Shown here: positions 23,101 to 34,100 of the stretch, piece after piece
Position numbering within the stretch: the first letter of the stretch is position 1
How the letters are laid out: each line of letters starts with the position of its first letter
DNA from: Acanthaster planci
Lineage: Eukaryota; Echinodermata; Asteroidea; Valvatida; Acanthasteridae
Assembly (NCBI RefSeq): GCF_001949145.1
Contig: NW_019091385.1
Coordinates: 2,105,002-2,169,001 of the forward strand
Direction of reading: 5' to 3'
Length of the DNA: 64,000 bases
Position numbers and translations under genes: made by a program
The notes under the pieces: model-generated
What the model saw: only the letters and a program-made list of their open reading frames with translations
What the model was told of the DNA's origin: nothing
The model's database searches: none

Positions 23101-24903
23101 TCTTGTTCCTATATTTGTGATACTTATTTAAAGACCAGGTGCACACAAAGAGGTGTGAAGTGATAACTACACATCACACAATAGGATTCCATTCTGCGTT
23201 ATCTTGTACAAATTTGTTTTTTTGATAGCACTCTGTTAGCCAGCTGATATGTTATAACTTCTTTGAGCATCCCTCACGGCCAGAGTGGACTTTTGTGATA
23301 TTGTTGTATAACAGAGGAAGCAAAAGCATTTTACTCTCTGGTTTATTGTTTACAATATCAATGTCATGCTTATATGTAATGCTTTTTATGTTCTAATGTG
23401 GCACAAAAAGGGCAATTACATGTACAGTTCTGGAAAGAAATCCTCACAGTTTTTAAAAAGTGATTTTTTTTCAGATTCTGACTTTCTCTTTTACAACTCA
23501 TTAGCATGACAAAGAAGAAGAGCAATTTAGTTTGTATCCATCAGAATTATTTTTTTTACAAGGAAAATACATTTAAATGGTGTTTAAATTTAAACATAAA
23601 TGTACTCATAGTAGGGGATAAGGAAATGAGTACTGAGTTATGAAGTCATCCACAATCTTGTATCATGGAAAAGGAGCAGTTGAATATTATGCTTGTTACC
23701 AAAAAAGTCGGTGACAATGCACTAAATGTTATTTTATCTGTGTAACCAACACTGACTGCAATATTGACTTTATATTGAAGACAATATCCTCGAGTCGGTA
23801 TTGTCCAGTTCATGAAAGCATAGAATAGCCTCTCCCAATGTACACAACTTTCTGGTAATGATACATGGGCACCTGCTACTCTGGGGCACTGGAAATACTT
23901 TCAGTGTGAGGCTTGTATTTGAATTCAAAACACTGTCGGACATACCTGTCTCCAGGATGTATTTATTTGTCTGGAATATTTTCTCTATCTCTCTCTCTCT
24001 CTGAGTTAACCAATCTCAACTGAACTTGACCTGAGGTTTCTTGTTGTGGCTGCTATTATTTGAAGTGCCCAGTGGCCCCCAGAGGGCTGCAAATTATTTG
24101 CAGAGAATGTTGGAGAGCCGTGAACAAATGACTCCAGAATAAGGATTATTAAAATTTTGAGGGGGGGAGATTCTGGTATTGAAACTGGGAGAGTGCGCTA
24201 GCTGCATAAGATAAATTTTTAGTCTTTTTAGGGCATAATCAGACTCACCAATGTTTTTGCCAGTCACAATTTGAAAAGTAAAGAATGAGATTTCTAGACA
24301 CAAAAGTCTGTAATGCTTTGCAAACTGAACATTTGCGTTCACAGATGATGCATTGCTGAATGAATGGGAATTATATAACGAAAAACTAAATAAATGGGAC
24401 TTTGGTTTTGAGAGGGAAATCACTAAAGTACAATATAAGGGATGTAAAGTTTAAATTTACCACAATACTTAAGTTATTCTGTAGTGTTTTATCATTCCAT
24501 TTGCTTACAGCAAAGGGAATGTGGTCACTGTTAGTAAAAGTATAACACTGCTTACATGCATGAAAGCTGATGTCTGATATTTAATATTTTAACTGATCTT
24601 TGACTCAAGATCAGTGTACATGTAAGGCCTATGTGATGATTATGGTCAATCCCACTTTAATAGTTTAACACAGATATCAAGAAAATTCTCTTATTCTTGA
24701 GGTTTACTCAGAGGTGCTGAATTTAGGATGATATTTTTAGTTCGTTTTCTTCAGTGTTAAAAAAAAATACCAGAGGTAGAATTTAACAGCTTGTGAATGC
24801 TTTTCATAAACTGTAAAAGTGACAATTGGCCATCATCACTTTCATTCTCTTTGATACTCTTTCAGGAAGGGGAGAGGCCAGAGGAAAAAGATGTATAAAC
24901 TAA
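11080..24903 (+). CDS. NDFIP: NEDD4 family-interacting protein (NDFIP1/2-like), eight exons
   Basis: Exons 11080-11106, 11577-11679, 12213-12361, 12887-12956, 15218-15342, 18309-18375, 22875-22934 and 24866-24903 join in matching phases to about 212 residues (human NDFIP1 is 221). NDFIP proteins are three-pass Golgi/endosome membrane adaptors whose cytosolic PPxY motifs bind and activate NEDD4-family HECT E3 ligases. Here the N-terminal part has a VPSY motif (MDPVPSYEE) and one canonical PPPY (NEAPPPYEELE). TM1 is IVAFFIAFLFNWIGFLFAYC, followed by the signature AGRYGALSGFG and SMVKW (human AGRYGAISGFG, SLIKW). TM3 is CLLIALTLSGVLVFGRGIYM. A basic tail follows. Human has three (P/L)PxY motifs, so one appears to be missing. 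Whether it corresponds to NDFIP1 or NDFIP2 cannot be said; it probably predates their duplication. Confidence 0.93.
11577..11679 (+). CDS. NDFIP: NDFIP exon 2
   Basis: Acceptor atttaattag and donor AAAG|GTATGT, phase 0 to phase 1. It encodes a proline-rich cytosolic segment (ACKDRENRI...VVPPPSPADTQPGTPTHK). It lacks homology by itself but is the only exon that joins exons 1 and 3 in frame. Confidence 0.7.
11746..11868. repeat. Short hairpin element in NDFIP intron 2
   Basis: Arms 11746-11785 and 11827-11868 are inverted copies: GTAACATG, TGAC.GTATAGTC, CCAAG, GTCCCTAAT. The 123 bp total with no coding capacity fits a small MITE or fold-back sequence. Confidence 0.6.
12213..12361 (+). CDS. 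NDFIP: NDFIP exon 3 (PPxY exon)
   Basis: Acceptor atggtgttttag and donor CTCAGT|GTAAGA. The exon carries the canonical WW-domain ligand PPPY within NEAPPPYEELEDM, then a linker SDQSWTQPTLEEKLVQAG. It ends in phase 0. Confidence 0.88.
12887..12956 (+). CDS. NDFIP: NDFIP exon 4
   Basis: Acceptor ttttttcacag and donor TTTTTTA|GTAAGT. It encodes an acidic linker (EDDLKEDSGSMLGGD) and the first half of TM1 (LMFIVAFF), matching the human DGIFMLTFF position. Phase 0 to phase 1. Confidence 0.88.
13385..14219. mobile_element. hAT-like nonautonomous element in NDFIP intron 4
   Basis: The element spans 13391-14213. The left end begins CAGTGTTTTCCACAGGC and the right end, complemented, begins CAGTGTTCTTCACGGCC. 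Both continue to AAATTTT and (A/C)GCAGGGCGG. ATATCT flanks both sides (13385-13390, 14214-14219), most of an 8 bp hAT-type duplication. CAGTG termini are typical of hAT elements. A subterminal hairpin (AGCAGGGCGGACCGCCCTGC) lies at 13413-13433. No transposase ORF. Confidence 0.75.
15218..15342 (+). CDS. NDFIP: NDFIP exon 5 (core membrane exon)
   Basis: Acceptor cttttccag and donor GCTATG|GTAAGA. It encodes AFLFNWIGFLFAYCLSASV, then AGRYGALSGFGASMVKWTLI. This is the strongest family signature in the window (human AFLFNWIGFFLSFC, AGRYGAISGFG, IKWILI). Confidence 0.96.
15495..17872. mobile_element. 2.4 kb composite inverted-repeat element in NDFIP intron 5
   Basis: The left end AAGCCTTGTTCCCAGTGGAC and the complemented right end (AAAGCTGTGATCCCACTGGAC) match and continue into TTTTT. 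A second left-end-like block lies at 15953-16060 (TGTTCCCATTGGACTTTTTT). Internally CTGTTTACCTACATTTGCAT at 16109-16128 recurs inverted at 17671-17690 and again near 17743-17768, so the right end is partly duplicated. The outer termini resemble the family at 29.2, 44.3 and 51.6 kb. An open frame at 15771-16283 crosses these arms and is probably not a protein. No transposase recognised. Confidence 0.65.
18309..18375 (+). CDS. NDFIP: NDFIP exon 6
   Basis: Acceptor ccctgttacag and donor CTCAGTG|GTAAGT. It encodes YSDCCSMYLKEATCLLIALT, a luminal loop leading into TM3. Phase 0 to phase 1. Confidence 0.85.
18600..18800. repeat. Degenerate relative of the 3.2-4.3 kb TTAA element
   Basis: From 18610 the sequence TTTAATGTAGCATACATCATTGG followed by AAAAATC, then ATAAT, AAAGTAA, GTCTTTGAAATTTTTC and ATTTTTGTAG tracks the left end of the element at 3210 (TTTAAAGGTGGTGTACACCATTGG, AAAATC...) over about 160 bp. 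The right end was not found. It looks like a decayed or truncated copy. Confidence 0.4.
22225..22605. mobile_element. Inverted-repeat element with a Crypton-like remnant
   Basis: The ends ATACAACACCTTCATAAATCC (22225) and, complemented, ATACAACACCTGTATAAATCC (22605) match. A TCTGATTGGT motif is also repeated inverted just inside. The interior holds a short reading frame (described separately) that resembles the N-terminus of tyrosine-recombinase-type proteins. At 381 bp it is a deletion derivative. Confidence 0.6.
22418..22581 (+). pseudogene. Possible tyrosine-recombinase (Crypton-like) N-terminal fragment
   Basis: An open frame ending at TGA 22579-22581 reads LLDPTFAILTDTEIDKFVNA, then ADAASTKRQIKYSTSKPI. 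The pattern of an EID.F...A...STK..IKY motif near the N-terminus resembles Crypton/KIAA1958-type proteins, where it precedes the DNA-binding half. The frame is cut off by the element's right terminal repeat, so the catalytic part is absent. A second in-element start (MDNEHLRIDCTAASA) is in another frame and stops. The family assignment is tentative. Confidence 0.35.
22632..22772. repeat. 141 bp hairpin adjacent to the Crypton-like element
   Basis: Arms TGCGATGGTAAGAATAATT (22632) and the complement of AATTATTCTGACCATCGCA (ending 22772) pair. Pairing continues through GACAG, TGAAA and GGTCTATTCCACTTG up to a small loop at about 22690-22710. Confidence 0.75.
22875..22934 (+). CDS. NDFIP: NDFIP exon 7
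   Basis: Acceptor tttcttcacag and donor CTACAAG|GTGGGA. It encodes VLVFGRGIYMYMKIKRQLQ, the end of TM3 and a basic cytosolic tail, matching human LLFLRGFINYAKVRKM. It ends in phase 1. Confidence 0.9.
23985..24002. repeat. TC dinucleotide microsatellite
   Basis: Short run of TCTCTCTC with one interruption. Confidence 0.8.
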
Positions 24904-25140
24904 ACTGGATGAGCGCTAACTTGAAAAAGGAAAAAAAAAGCAGGCTCTTTAATTTTTACATCAAACTGCTGGGGTAGATAGTTTTGGGGCTTTTTAAAGT
25001 AAATGTGTATCTAAGGCACTTAAGTTTGTTATGATAACTGTTTTTTGTGACATGTTAATAACATTATTTACTCCCAACAAAGCAGAGAAGCATCCTGGAG
25101 CAAAGATAAAGCTTTGATGGCAGAAAATGAACTTAATAAA
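24866..25140 (+). CDS. NDFIP: NDFIP terminal exon, stop and poly(A) signal
   Basis: A strong acceptor (gatactctttcag) ends at 24865. Using it, the tail is GRGEARGKRCIN with stop TAA at 24901-24903. A second AG four bases on (ending 24869) gives the acidic tail GERPEEKDV with stop at 24896-24898. Sequence alone cannot choose between them; both keep the rest intact. AATAAA at 25135-25140 gives a 3' UTR of about 240 bases. Neither tail resembles the human C-terminus, so this exon rests on splice phase and the poly(A) signal. Confidence 0.6.
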
Positions 25141-25145
25141 AATAT

Positions 25146-28100
25146 ACATATATATCTATGCCAAATGTTAATTCAGACTTCTGCATCTATGTACTGTTTT
25201 TGTGTCAATCATGTTTGTAAATCAGTCAATGATAGTACCACATTTTTTAAACTCCCATGTTTAGTCCTTCTCTGAGTCCTGAGTGGTTTTTTTATTACTT
25301 GTGCATTTGCATTGCTTATGAACGGCAAGATTTTAAGGTATTTTTAAGCACCACTGTTCTTGATATGAATCACAGAGCTCTCCAACACAACCCTACTCAG
25401 GAACAGAGAAACTCTGAAATATGGTGTCACAGTTCAGTCCTGGGAAATGGATTATGTCTAGTAACAACCCCAATCCTATTGGTGGTGTCCCCCCTGCGTG
25501 TGACACTGATGGCCCAGCTTATTACAGAAGTCCTTCCGCCTTCCCCTTACATATGGAAAACCCAAATGCTAAGGGCAAATTGTGAATCCATTTTGGATGT
25601 TTTTCCCACTCCAAACACTACAAGGCTGTTTTTGTGGCAGGAGGAGGGAAAGCCTGCAAAAAAATTGATCGAGTTTGCATGGCAGCTTTTACAACATCCC
25701 CTTTATGATGCACTAGGGCAAAAGGTACCACAAACAAAATATTTTGACAAAAATGATTTTCACAGGTGTGTTGCCTGTTTGGGGGAGGGGGAGTGGTAAG
25801 GAAAGGTCTAATCGTAGGGTGAACAAGGGATCTGTCTTATGTTCAAACTCCCTGGAGGAGTAAAGCCCTGTGCTAGATTAAAAATGTTTCCTGTCTGATG
25901 AATTCCAGAGACAGAAAAACAACTAGTGTTCTTGTGCTACGTGTACATCTTGGTTTGCACAGGCTGTGCTTGTGTGTTTTTGGTGCTGTTGCTAATTGGT
26001 TTAACAGAACCAGAAGTCGGAATGCTGACAAAAAATATGTGTAACTGATTTTTCTGAAAGGCGTCAAGGCAGGTCAATTTAATCAACGGAGTTTATACTT
26101 GAATGAACAGAAACCTGTACATATCTTAAATCTGTTTAAACATTTGATATTTCAATAGTACGTGTACACATGTCACTTTCAGATCCACTGTGTGGGTAGA
26201 TAATTGTGACACACCACTTCCCTCCATACAAACCACTGTTTATACCACCAAAGAAATGTCAGACATTATGGAAAGCTGCCGTAAAACAAACAAAGCATCA
26301 GTCAATGGGACCATGAATGATACTGAGTCATTTTTGCCCCCCAACATTAACATTCATCACCAGTATTGTATCCAATACCAGTACTGTGGTAAGCCGAGGA
26401 CCACTGCATGTAGTCACAGGTTTTTCTTAACTTCCCGAGGATGCTGTATAAATGCCGTTGCAGGAACAACGAAGTGAAAGCAAATTCGAATGCATGTACA
26501 TGTACATTTTCTTGTAAAGTACCACCATGTGGGACACTCAAACTGTGCACACTGGTACGTCGATAAGCACATTCAGCCCAAGTTGGCTCACATGTACACT
26601 GTAAATGTACTTACTATGGTGCTTTCACCTATAGTGTCTCAGGTACTTGGGTGCTTTGCACATGGTGCTCGAAGCGTTTGTCAGCATCTACATGTAGCCT
26701 ATGAGATACTTGTACGGAGTCGAGTAACCTCAGTGTGCGCTCTGAAAGTACAAGTTAAAACACAAATGACATTTTGACCTGGGATACATGTATTTGGCAT
26801 CATTTTGCTTCTGTGGTTCTGGCATTCCCTCTAAATTTCATGGAAGGCAAGACCATGGTTACTTTTCCTTACTCTCATTTACCTGCTGTACACTGTACAG
26901 TGCATAACTCAAGTCTAGCTGGCCCTTTCTGAACTTGAGAGAGGGACTGCTAGTTATACACAAAGGAGGCCTGAGTGAAAGAGAGTGTCCCCTATGACAG
27001 GGGTCTAACTTCACCTTGGTCCTTGCTCTTTGGTTCATCACAGTGGCCCTCCCCTTTCACCTCTCTGCATGCTGTGTGGGCCCAGGCCCCAGTGTGGGTT
27101 TCACACACTCCATAATACTCCCACACACCGGACATTTCTTGACACCTTGGCTGTCTGTGCTTCCAGCTAAAAACCTCTTGGGTTTTGCCTCCCACATCTC
27201 AAACCAAAAATTCTTTTCTTCCTATTCATGCTCTGCCCATCCACAGGTAGGGACCACTAGTGGTATTTTGTTTTATTCTGTAAACTGGCATTTATGTGAT
27301 AGTGTACACACCAATGGTGCAACACCATTCACCAAGCAGACTGATACCACACAGGGACTGTACCTGTGTCAACAACCTTGAGAATCACAAACTTATTAGT
27401 GGTGGGGCTAGGGATAATAATAAAAAGTCAAAAAGTGTCCAGAAAAGTCACTCAAAAAAGTGTTTTATTCTTTTGTGGTTCCAATTCGTTGTTGTCGTCC
27501 CTTTATTCAGAGGCATAAAAGTGCTGTCACATGCATTGACTCGTGAAATACTAAAGAAAATGGGACTCCCTATTGATTTTCAAGATGTATTTTTGCGTTG
27601 GGGAGATGTTAATTATATATAATAGGTTTGCCCTTACCCAACGTATATCAATAAGCACTGTATGCCCTATTGATTGTTAACCAAGTGCTCTTTGGACTCA
27701 AAAAAGCAAAGTTTGTCTTAATTGGGTATCCCAAAGCATGCCCAGAGGCTGGCTGCTATGATTATTGACAGCTGTAAGTAAAACTGTGAAACTCGTCCAT
27801 GCCATTATGTGTGGGTGTGTCCAGTGTGAGAACACATGTACAAACTCTAGCCTCCGCACTCAGATCGGTTTCACATACATGTACATGTATAGTTGAAAAT
27901 ACACTTACATGTGTTTTTATGTGCAGTGAGGGCCATTCATACAGGGGTTTCACCCCTAAACTGGTGCACCCACTCAATGTGCCCTCACTAGGGACAATTT
28001 CGGGATAGTTCAACCAGCCGTCAACTACTTGTGTATGTGCAATGCCCAAACTTCCCTTGTCGAGCTGTTTTGTAAAATGTCATAATCACTTGTATTTTGT

Positions 28101-29210
28101 TGTTGGCTGCAACTCTCACAGTGTACATGGTCAATGGCATCTTGGACAATTATTTTCATCTGAATGCTTCCCTCTGAATTGATCAATTAAATTGCCTACT
28201 GATACCCTGTGGTGCAACCATGACCCAGGGCTAGGGCCTGGTTCCAAATGTTGTCTAGATGGTCCAAACCATCTATGGTTCGGACAAAAGCCATGTAAAC
28301 TGGCCCTTGGCTGGTATGAGTAGGCCACACAGCGCCCTCTACAATTCAGCATGGCACCCATTAGGTCCATGACTGTGAAACCCTGATGCGGTCAGTCATT
28401 TTATGGAGGATTGCAACCATAGTGGTGCTGTCCACTAATTCAAGTGGGAATTTTTTGTTAGCTCGTTAGCATCAAACATACCCCCACAGTTTCTTTTGAA
28501 AAGGGAAATTGTCTGTCCCCCCAAATGGTGAGAATTTGTAAATCTTTGCCAGGATCAACTCCCTGGTTCTTTGGCCTTCCATCTGAGAGTGGAATGGCTA
28601 AAAAATACAGTTTAAAAATGGTCCTAAGTGCCTGAGAAAGTGGAAGGTTGCCACTTGAAAAATGGCTGCAAGCAGACTTCAGGGAAAAAACTTTTCGAGG
28701 GGGTTGTTTTGTTGGGAAAAGTAAAAATGTAATTGGCTAACCCACAAAAATTGAAAGATCAGGGATAAGACATTGATACAAGTTTTGTTTCAGAAACCTC
28801 AGGGGTGTTGGTATGCATGTTATTGGGCCCTGAACAATGCTGTTTTTACACTGTTTTCAATGGGGCTTGAAGTAATGGATTGCACCCATAGAGTTAGGGT
28901 ACGTACAGGGTGTGGAGCCTGAATTTAATACCAGACAACTTGTAATTAGGGATGGCTCCTGTGCAGATGCATTGGGCCTTTCTGTGCGAAGCCTGTCTGT
29001 TCCCATCTCCACCACCTTCAGAAGTAAAGAAATGGCTGATTTAATTGATAATGACCACTGTCTGAAGAAAGAGGTGTTGGGGCCGGCTGAGGGGTGTAAA
29101 AAGCGAGGTTTATCTCTGGAACTGTATGCAATGTGCAGAGACTGCCGGCATGTACATGTACAGCTACACTGTAGCAGTAAGGCCAAAGAGGTGGGGTTCA
29201 AGTTGTTCTC
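25146..29210. other. No gene recognised
   Basis: The longest open frame, 25257-25799 plus (180 codons), lacks splice context and resembles no family. Frames at 28912-29376 overlap a repeat element. TACATGTA words recur. I see nothing that I can name. Confidence 0.4.
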
Positions 29211-29211
29211 A

Positions 29212-29838
29212 AAAGCCATGTTTGCACTGGACCTTTTTTCCCATGGGTTTTACCAAGCCGATGGTCAAATAAAAAATGGTCAATGTGACCACTATCCACA
29301 TTTGGACTTACGACACAGGAAAATTTTACTGAGACCACGGGTGAAGTTACCGAGCTGGCAATGCAATAACTTATGAGGGTGCTTTGCGTGACCTTTCTGC
29401 TTTTGTCTTACAACATTGCCATCCTCACTATCATCTGGAAGTGCTAGGGGTGCACTTTTAACATCAGTTAAACTTCTAACAGTATCAATAATTTCTGCCA
29501 TGATTGTGACCAAAAGAGGAAACAAATTTGCTTGAAATATTCGCCACATGCCACACTGATGCGAACTGCACATGCGTAGTTTCCCTGTATGAAGCATGCT
29601 GTTTAACTTCAAGTTGTGCTCGGGCCGGATGTATGCTCTACTGGACCACTTTCCCATCCTCTAATTACCTACTCGCACTGTCCACATTGGACTTTCCTTC
29701 TTGGGAAAAGCCTCAGGAATTTTTCTTGGGCAGAAGTTGAGAGGAAAACTTCCTGGGATGCCAAACTGGACTTAAAATTGGAAAAGTAACCATCCTCTCA
29801 GTAAGCTGGACCAAAAAGTCCAGTGCAAACACAGCTTA
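29212..29838. mobile_element. Inverted-repeat family copy 1 (GCACTGGAC termini)
   Basis: The left end AAAAGCCATGTTTGCACTGG and complemented right end AAGCTGTGTTTGCACTGGAC match, followed by T-runs. The interior shares long segments with copies at 44.3 and 51.6 kb: TGGTCAAATAAAAAATGGTC, GAGCTGGCAATGCA, ACTTATGAGGG and TGACCTTTCTGC. Length is 627 bp. No transposase. Confidence 0.75.
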
Positions 29839-30864
29839 ACATAACAGATATGAAGGTATGAAAATGTGCATGCCCAACAGCAAGGCCAATGAACCATCCA
29901 TCCCTGCAACCCTTCCAAATACCACCTGGACTATCATGAAGCCCAGGACCAGGAAGGATAGTTTGTAGCCGACTCCCCCAGCATTGGTCAGCAGTATTTG
30001 GTCACTAATTAGCCATATGACTTGACCAGTCTGGACTGAGGGTCTGGCAGTCCCGCTGTCAGGCAGACACTGCTCCCCCATGGAATCCAACCCAGACTGG
30101 ATGCTACAGTTCTGGCTCCAGTGGCAACTGCAGGTTTTTTATAGGCATGCCAGTAACCAGATAGGCACCTATAACCCAGAAAGCTCTTAATTGGTCCAGG
30201 ATCTAAATTACACACTGGTCAGCAATTAAGATACCACACTGGAGAAAGTGGTTGTCTACTCCCTGTCTCCATGTTGGCTCCAACTTTACACCCTCCTTCA
30301 AATGGAAAGCAGGCTTGTCTGAACCCTTGGTGTTTAATAGCTCCATGGTTTGAGAGAGAAGCAAACTTGTTTTTTTCAAAGTTAGTGTTGTCATTCTTAA
30401 TTTGCCAGGAAAAAAGTTGTGGTATTTCAGCTGGACTGAAGTGGTCAGAGAGCCAGGGTCGCATTCCTTAATAATGAGAACAGATTAACAGGAAATGAAA
30501 TAACTGAACAATTTTTATTCAAGGTGATAAACTGAGCATAAATATATACGGTACAAGACCTGTAAAAGTTATATAAGTCGTATTCATCTTATTTTTTACC
30601 TTTCAATGGTTAACAAATGGAATAAGTGTGAATATCAAGAATAAGAAATTTGAATTCACTCTCATTTTTTGGCTATTTCATGTGCTACTATTTCTGTTAA
30701 CAGCACAGTCCTGATTACAACGCTGTTCCATCTCTGCCACAACTTCTCAAAGCCAAACTTGTTGAGGTGTCAGATGACAAGTTATATATGCAAGACTAAC
30801 ATGCTAGACTGGACATTCTGCAAATCTTATCACGTTTCCTAGCAATATTTCTTTCCCCCTTTTT

Positions 30865-31107
30865 TCAAACATCTTCTTTGTCATCACAACGTAAATACCG
30901 ATACAAGATGGATGTGGTCAGGTTCCTTGCAGAGGATACATCAGGAATAATAACACCACGAACACTGACAGTCCTGAAGCCAGCCAAGGAATGCTTGTCC
31001 GTCAGCGTTTTTACATAATTATGGCAGTTGATGTAAACATCAAGGCAGCGAGGTGACCCTCTCTTATGGGGGTTACATGGTATTTTGGTCAACATAACAT
31101 CTTTCTG
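30865..31107 (-). CDS. Coding-like minus-strand ORF, possible terminal exon
   Basis: The frame is open from a weak acceptor (ggggccag) to TGA, about 80 codons. The translation has natural-looking composition (LDVYINCHNYVKTL, SVRGVIIPDVSSARNL, ILYRYLRCDDKEDV) but I do not recognise it. TTTATT on the plus strand near 30515 could be its AATAAA. No upstream minus-strand exon was identified, so this may be chance. Confidence 0.2.
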   Translation of the reverse strand, partial: QKDVMLTKIPCNPHKRGSPRCLDVYINCHNYVKTLTDKHSLAGFRTVSVRGVIIPDVSSARNLTTSILYRYLRCDDKEDV

Positions 31108-31119
31108 GCCCCCAGCCAG

Positions 31120-34100
31120 CCTTTAATATGTAAGGACTATAAACCCCCCCCCTTCACTCTAGTGCAAATCTGACAGTATCTGGTCAATTTTTTTTTCTTT
31201 TGTTTAAATTCCTTTCTTCTCTTTTGGGTAATTTTTTCGGATGATTGATCTACCCTAGATCAAGGTTCAATATGAATTGAATCCACTACAACAGAGGTGA
31301 CAATTTAACCCCAAGTCTTGCCCTGCAATGCATGGGAATTTTCTTAAGGTCAGATAAAAATATTATAATAAATATTACTTTAAAAAGTCAGCTTCGCTCT
31401 CACAGTACAGAGTATGAATGGTTCAACCACTATTTAAACCAATGGGACAGCAGATGCAAATGCAGGGGAATGATGCTTTGACTTTAATCTTCCAGCTGAA
31501 GACAGCTGACATTACATTTATAGTCATATACGATTCAAAGAGAGGCTGCAATGGCAAGCTCTGGCAAAAGGCTCATTATGAGCAAAAGCCACCTCAGTTT
31601 TACAACAGGACAAGTGCAAACAGATATCAAATACATGCAACTAGGGGAACCCAAGAGCAGGGCTTTGCAATTGAACCAAAAATGAAATGTCAAGAGCGTG
31701 GTCCAATGTCGCATTCTACAAGTTTGCATGACATCAACAGAGAAAGTGTTTTCTTTCGCAGGTTGTACACTCACATGGAATACCTTAAATTAAAAAGGCA
31801 CTGTGGTGGTTCACCCACTCCTAAATTCCCTCCTTAGATAAAATGCAGATTTTCTTGCCTTTTTCTATAACTTCACAAAAACATTTCTTTTTTAAGTCAA
31901 AAAATTTTGAAAATGATCATCAAAATCTGTTAAGACCCTTTTTTATACAGAACTGTGTCTGAAGACCATCAGATGTTTGCTGGGCTCACCGAATATATGT
32001 ACACATGTAGCTCCATTCCCATTTCTGGTGTTGAACTTCTGAAGCTACAAAGGTTTCATTAGAAAGCCTGTCTGTTTGATTGGTACACAAAAAAGGCCTT
32101 ACATCACTGATTTACATGTAAATCTAGCCAGGCAGCATCACTCCAAAAACACAATGATCAGATGTGAACAAGTGAAATGCACTTTTCTTCCATTCTGAAT
32201 TTAAATCCAGATAAAAACCCTTAGTGCAAACTCCCCAAGTCACAGACACATGTTGAACAAGTAGTTTCCATCAGTTGTTGGGGGGGGGGGACTGAGGAGC
32301 AAAGAGGGGATCAGTGTTGTTTTGACAGGAGAGTCCGGCATTCCCCGCCACTGGGGTTTCCTTTTAGCACCGACAGTCTGGGCTGCTCCCAAAACATCAA
32401 TCCCGGCTTCTGAGCCCAGGTAAAAAAAGGTCTGGAGGGGAGAAGTACAGAAGTGAGCAGACAGGTGGACACTCTGAGTGATGGAACCAAACAAAACTTG
32501 TACCATGCAGGAGGCAAGCAGAAGGGCATGAACGGTGGTTATTTAAAGAGGCTGTCACACGAGTGTCTACCCATGCCTTCCAATGCTGTTACTTAAATTA
32601 TGGCAAGCTACATTACTGTCTAGCATCATGGCTATCAATTTCAGTTTCTGGGTAAATTTTATTTCCTGGGTAATATGAAGCCCCTATTTCACTGACCAAG
32701 TTGCATTTTTCTGGGCAGCCATCAACTAGCAGTATGGGTTTTAACCCTAACCCTTAGGGTGTATGTAAAAACTCATTGAAATCAGCAGATTGAGGACTGT
32801 TTGAGTAAATTAATAACCATTTAAATGTTTCAAATTCTAAAAAAAAGACAAACCACCAAAGGACCTTTGCTACATCAGCAACGTTGTACAAAAAAACTGA
32901 TGCTTTCATAGTTATTAAAGTTAAGTTGAATGGCTTAATTCAGAGGAAATGGAAGTAATATTTAACAACATCTTAAATCATTGTTCACCACATTCTGGGG
33001 GGGGGGTAAGAGGGCTGGGATTTCAACAGGATGTTTGATGGTGTGTAATTGTGGGGGTCCTTTCAATCAGAGAGTTCATGGAGCCAAGGGTGCAATTGGT
33101 GGACAGGTGTGAGGTAGCAAGTGAGAGCGGACGCCCTTGTTTTGACAGTTTCTCCCAAGGCATTCTGGGACAGCCACTTCACTTCTGGTGACAGACAGCT
33201 CACTACCTCTCAGCTGCTGGTCTGAACAGGATGGTCCGTTCTCAACGTAGGGTTGTTAGAAGTTGGTGGTTCAATGATCTAGAGGCTCAGGAAATTGGGA
33301 ATGACTCAACCTTCAGACCCTTGCCCTCACATTTGACAAACGAGGACCTGGTTTTGACCCATAGAGTTTTTTTTTTTAAATATAACTCTATGTTTGACCC
33401 CATCAACTTTTTTTGAAAAAGAGAAAAAATTTTAAAAATAACAAATTTTTCCAGTGCAGGAAATATCTCTAAGATAAAGTAGGCTCTACAGCTTTCAAGC
33501 TAACTACCGGTATGTAAGGGTTTTAAGATTGGGAAGGTACAAGTATGAGTACCGTGTACATGATGTACTCAAACCTTATCCAAGAGAATCCACTCCAAGT
33601 GAACAAGAAAAGGTGTGTTTTTTTGGTACCCACTGCATAGGCGTGCCATGAGGCGCGCAAGTATATGCGCGTTTGACGTTTATTCCGGTATGTATGGTCT
33701 TTGTGTATACACAGAATGCGTGCAAGGACCTGTTGGAAAATTTAAAACCATTTGTCTTTCTTTTGCCACTTGGGAGTGCACTTCAACTCAGGGTGGATAC
33801 AGATATATGGGAACAAACATTTGAATATATATTGGAACAAAAAAAGTGGTCCTTCAAAAGAGAGCTCCATGAAAACAGTCTATAAGCTCCATATATTTAC
33901 CCTTTACCAAAACCTTGTTCTCGCTTATGACATTGGCAAGAAGGAGCCCTGCAAAATGTTTGGATGACATACGTGTACATGAAACCATAGAGCTAAGAAC
34001 CGTGATGTATCGGTAACACATACACCCATGAACCAACTTCAAGAAAACAGCACAGTATCCAAGCCCCCTTAAATCGGCATCAAATGACAGAAATTCACCA

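Noticed and set aside
25257-25799. 180-codon plus-strand ORF
   Set aside because: It has no splice context, no recognisable domain and a composition that follows local bases. It is within the range expected by chance for this amount of sequence.
30701-30800. Possible alternative NDFIP last exon (SPDYNAVPSLPQLL, stop at 30798)
   Set aside because: The acceptor is good and the frame looks protein-like, but it needs phase 0 while NDFIP exon 7 ends in phase 1. A nearer terminal exon with a poly(A) signal fits.
31418-31837. 139-codon plus-strand ORF
   Set aside because: No family resemblance, no acceptor at its start, and it stands alone in the desert.
32240-32529. Minus-strand ORFs in two frames around a G10 run
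   Set aside because: One frame crosses the homopolymer as a poly-proline stretch. The two frames conflict and neither is recognisable.
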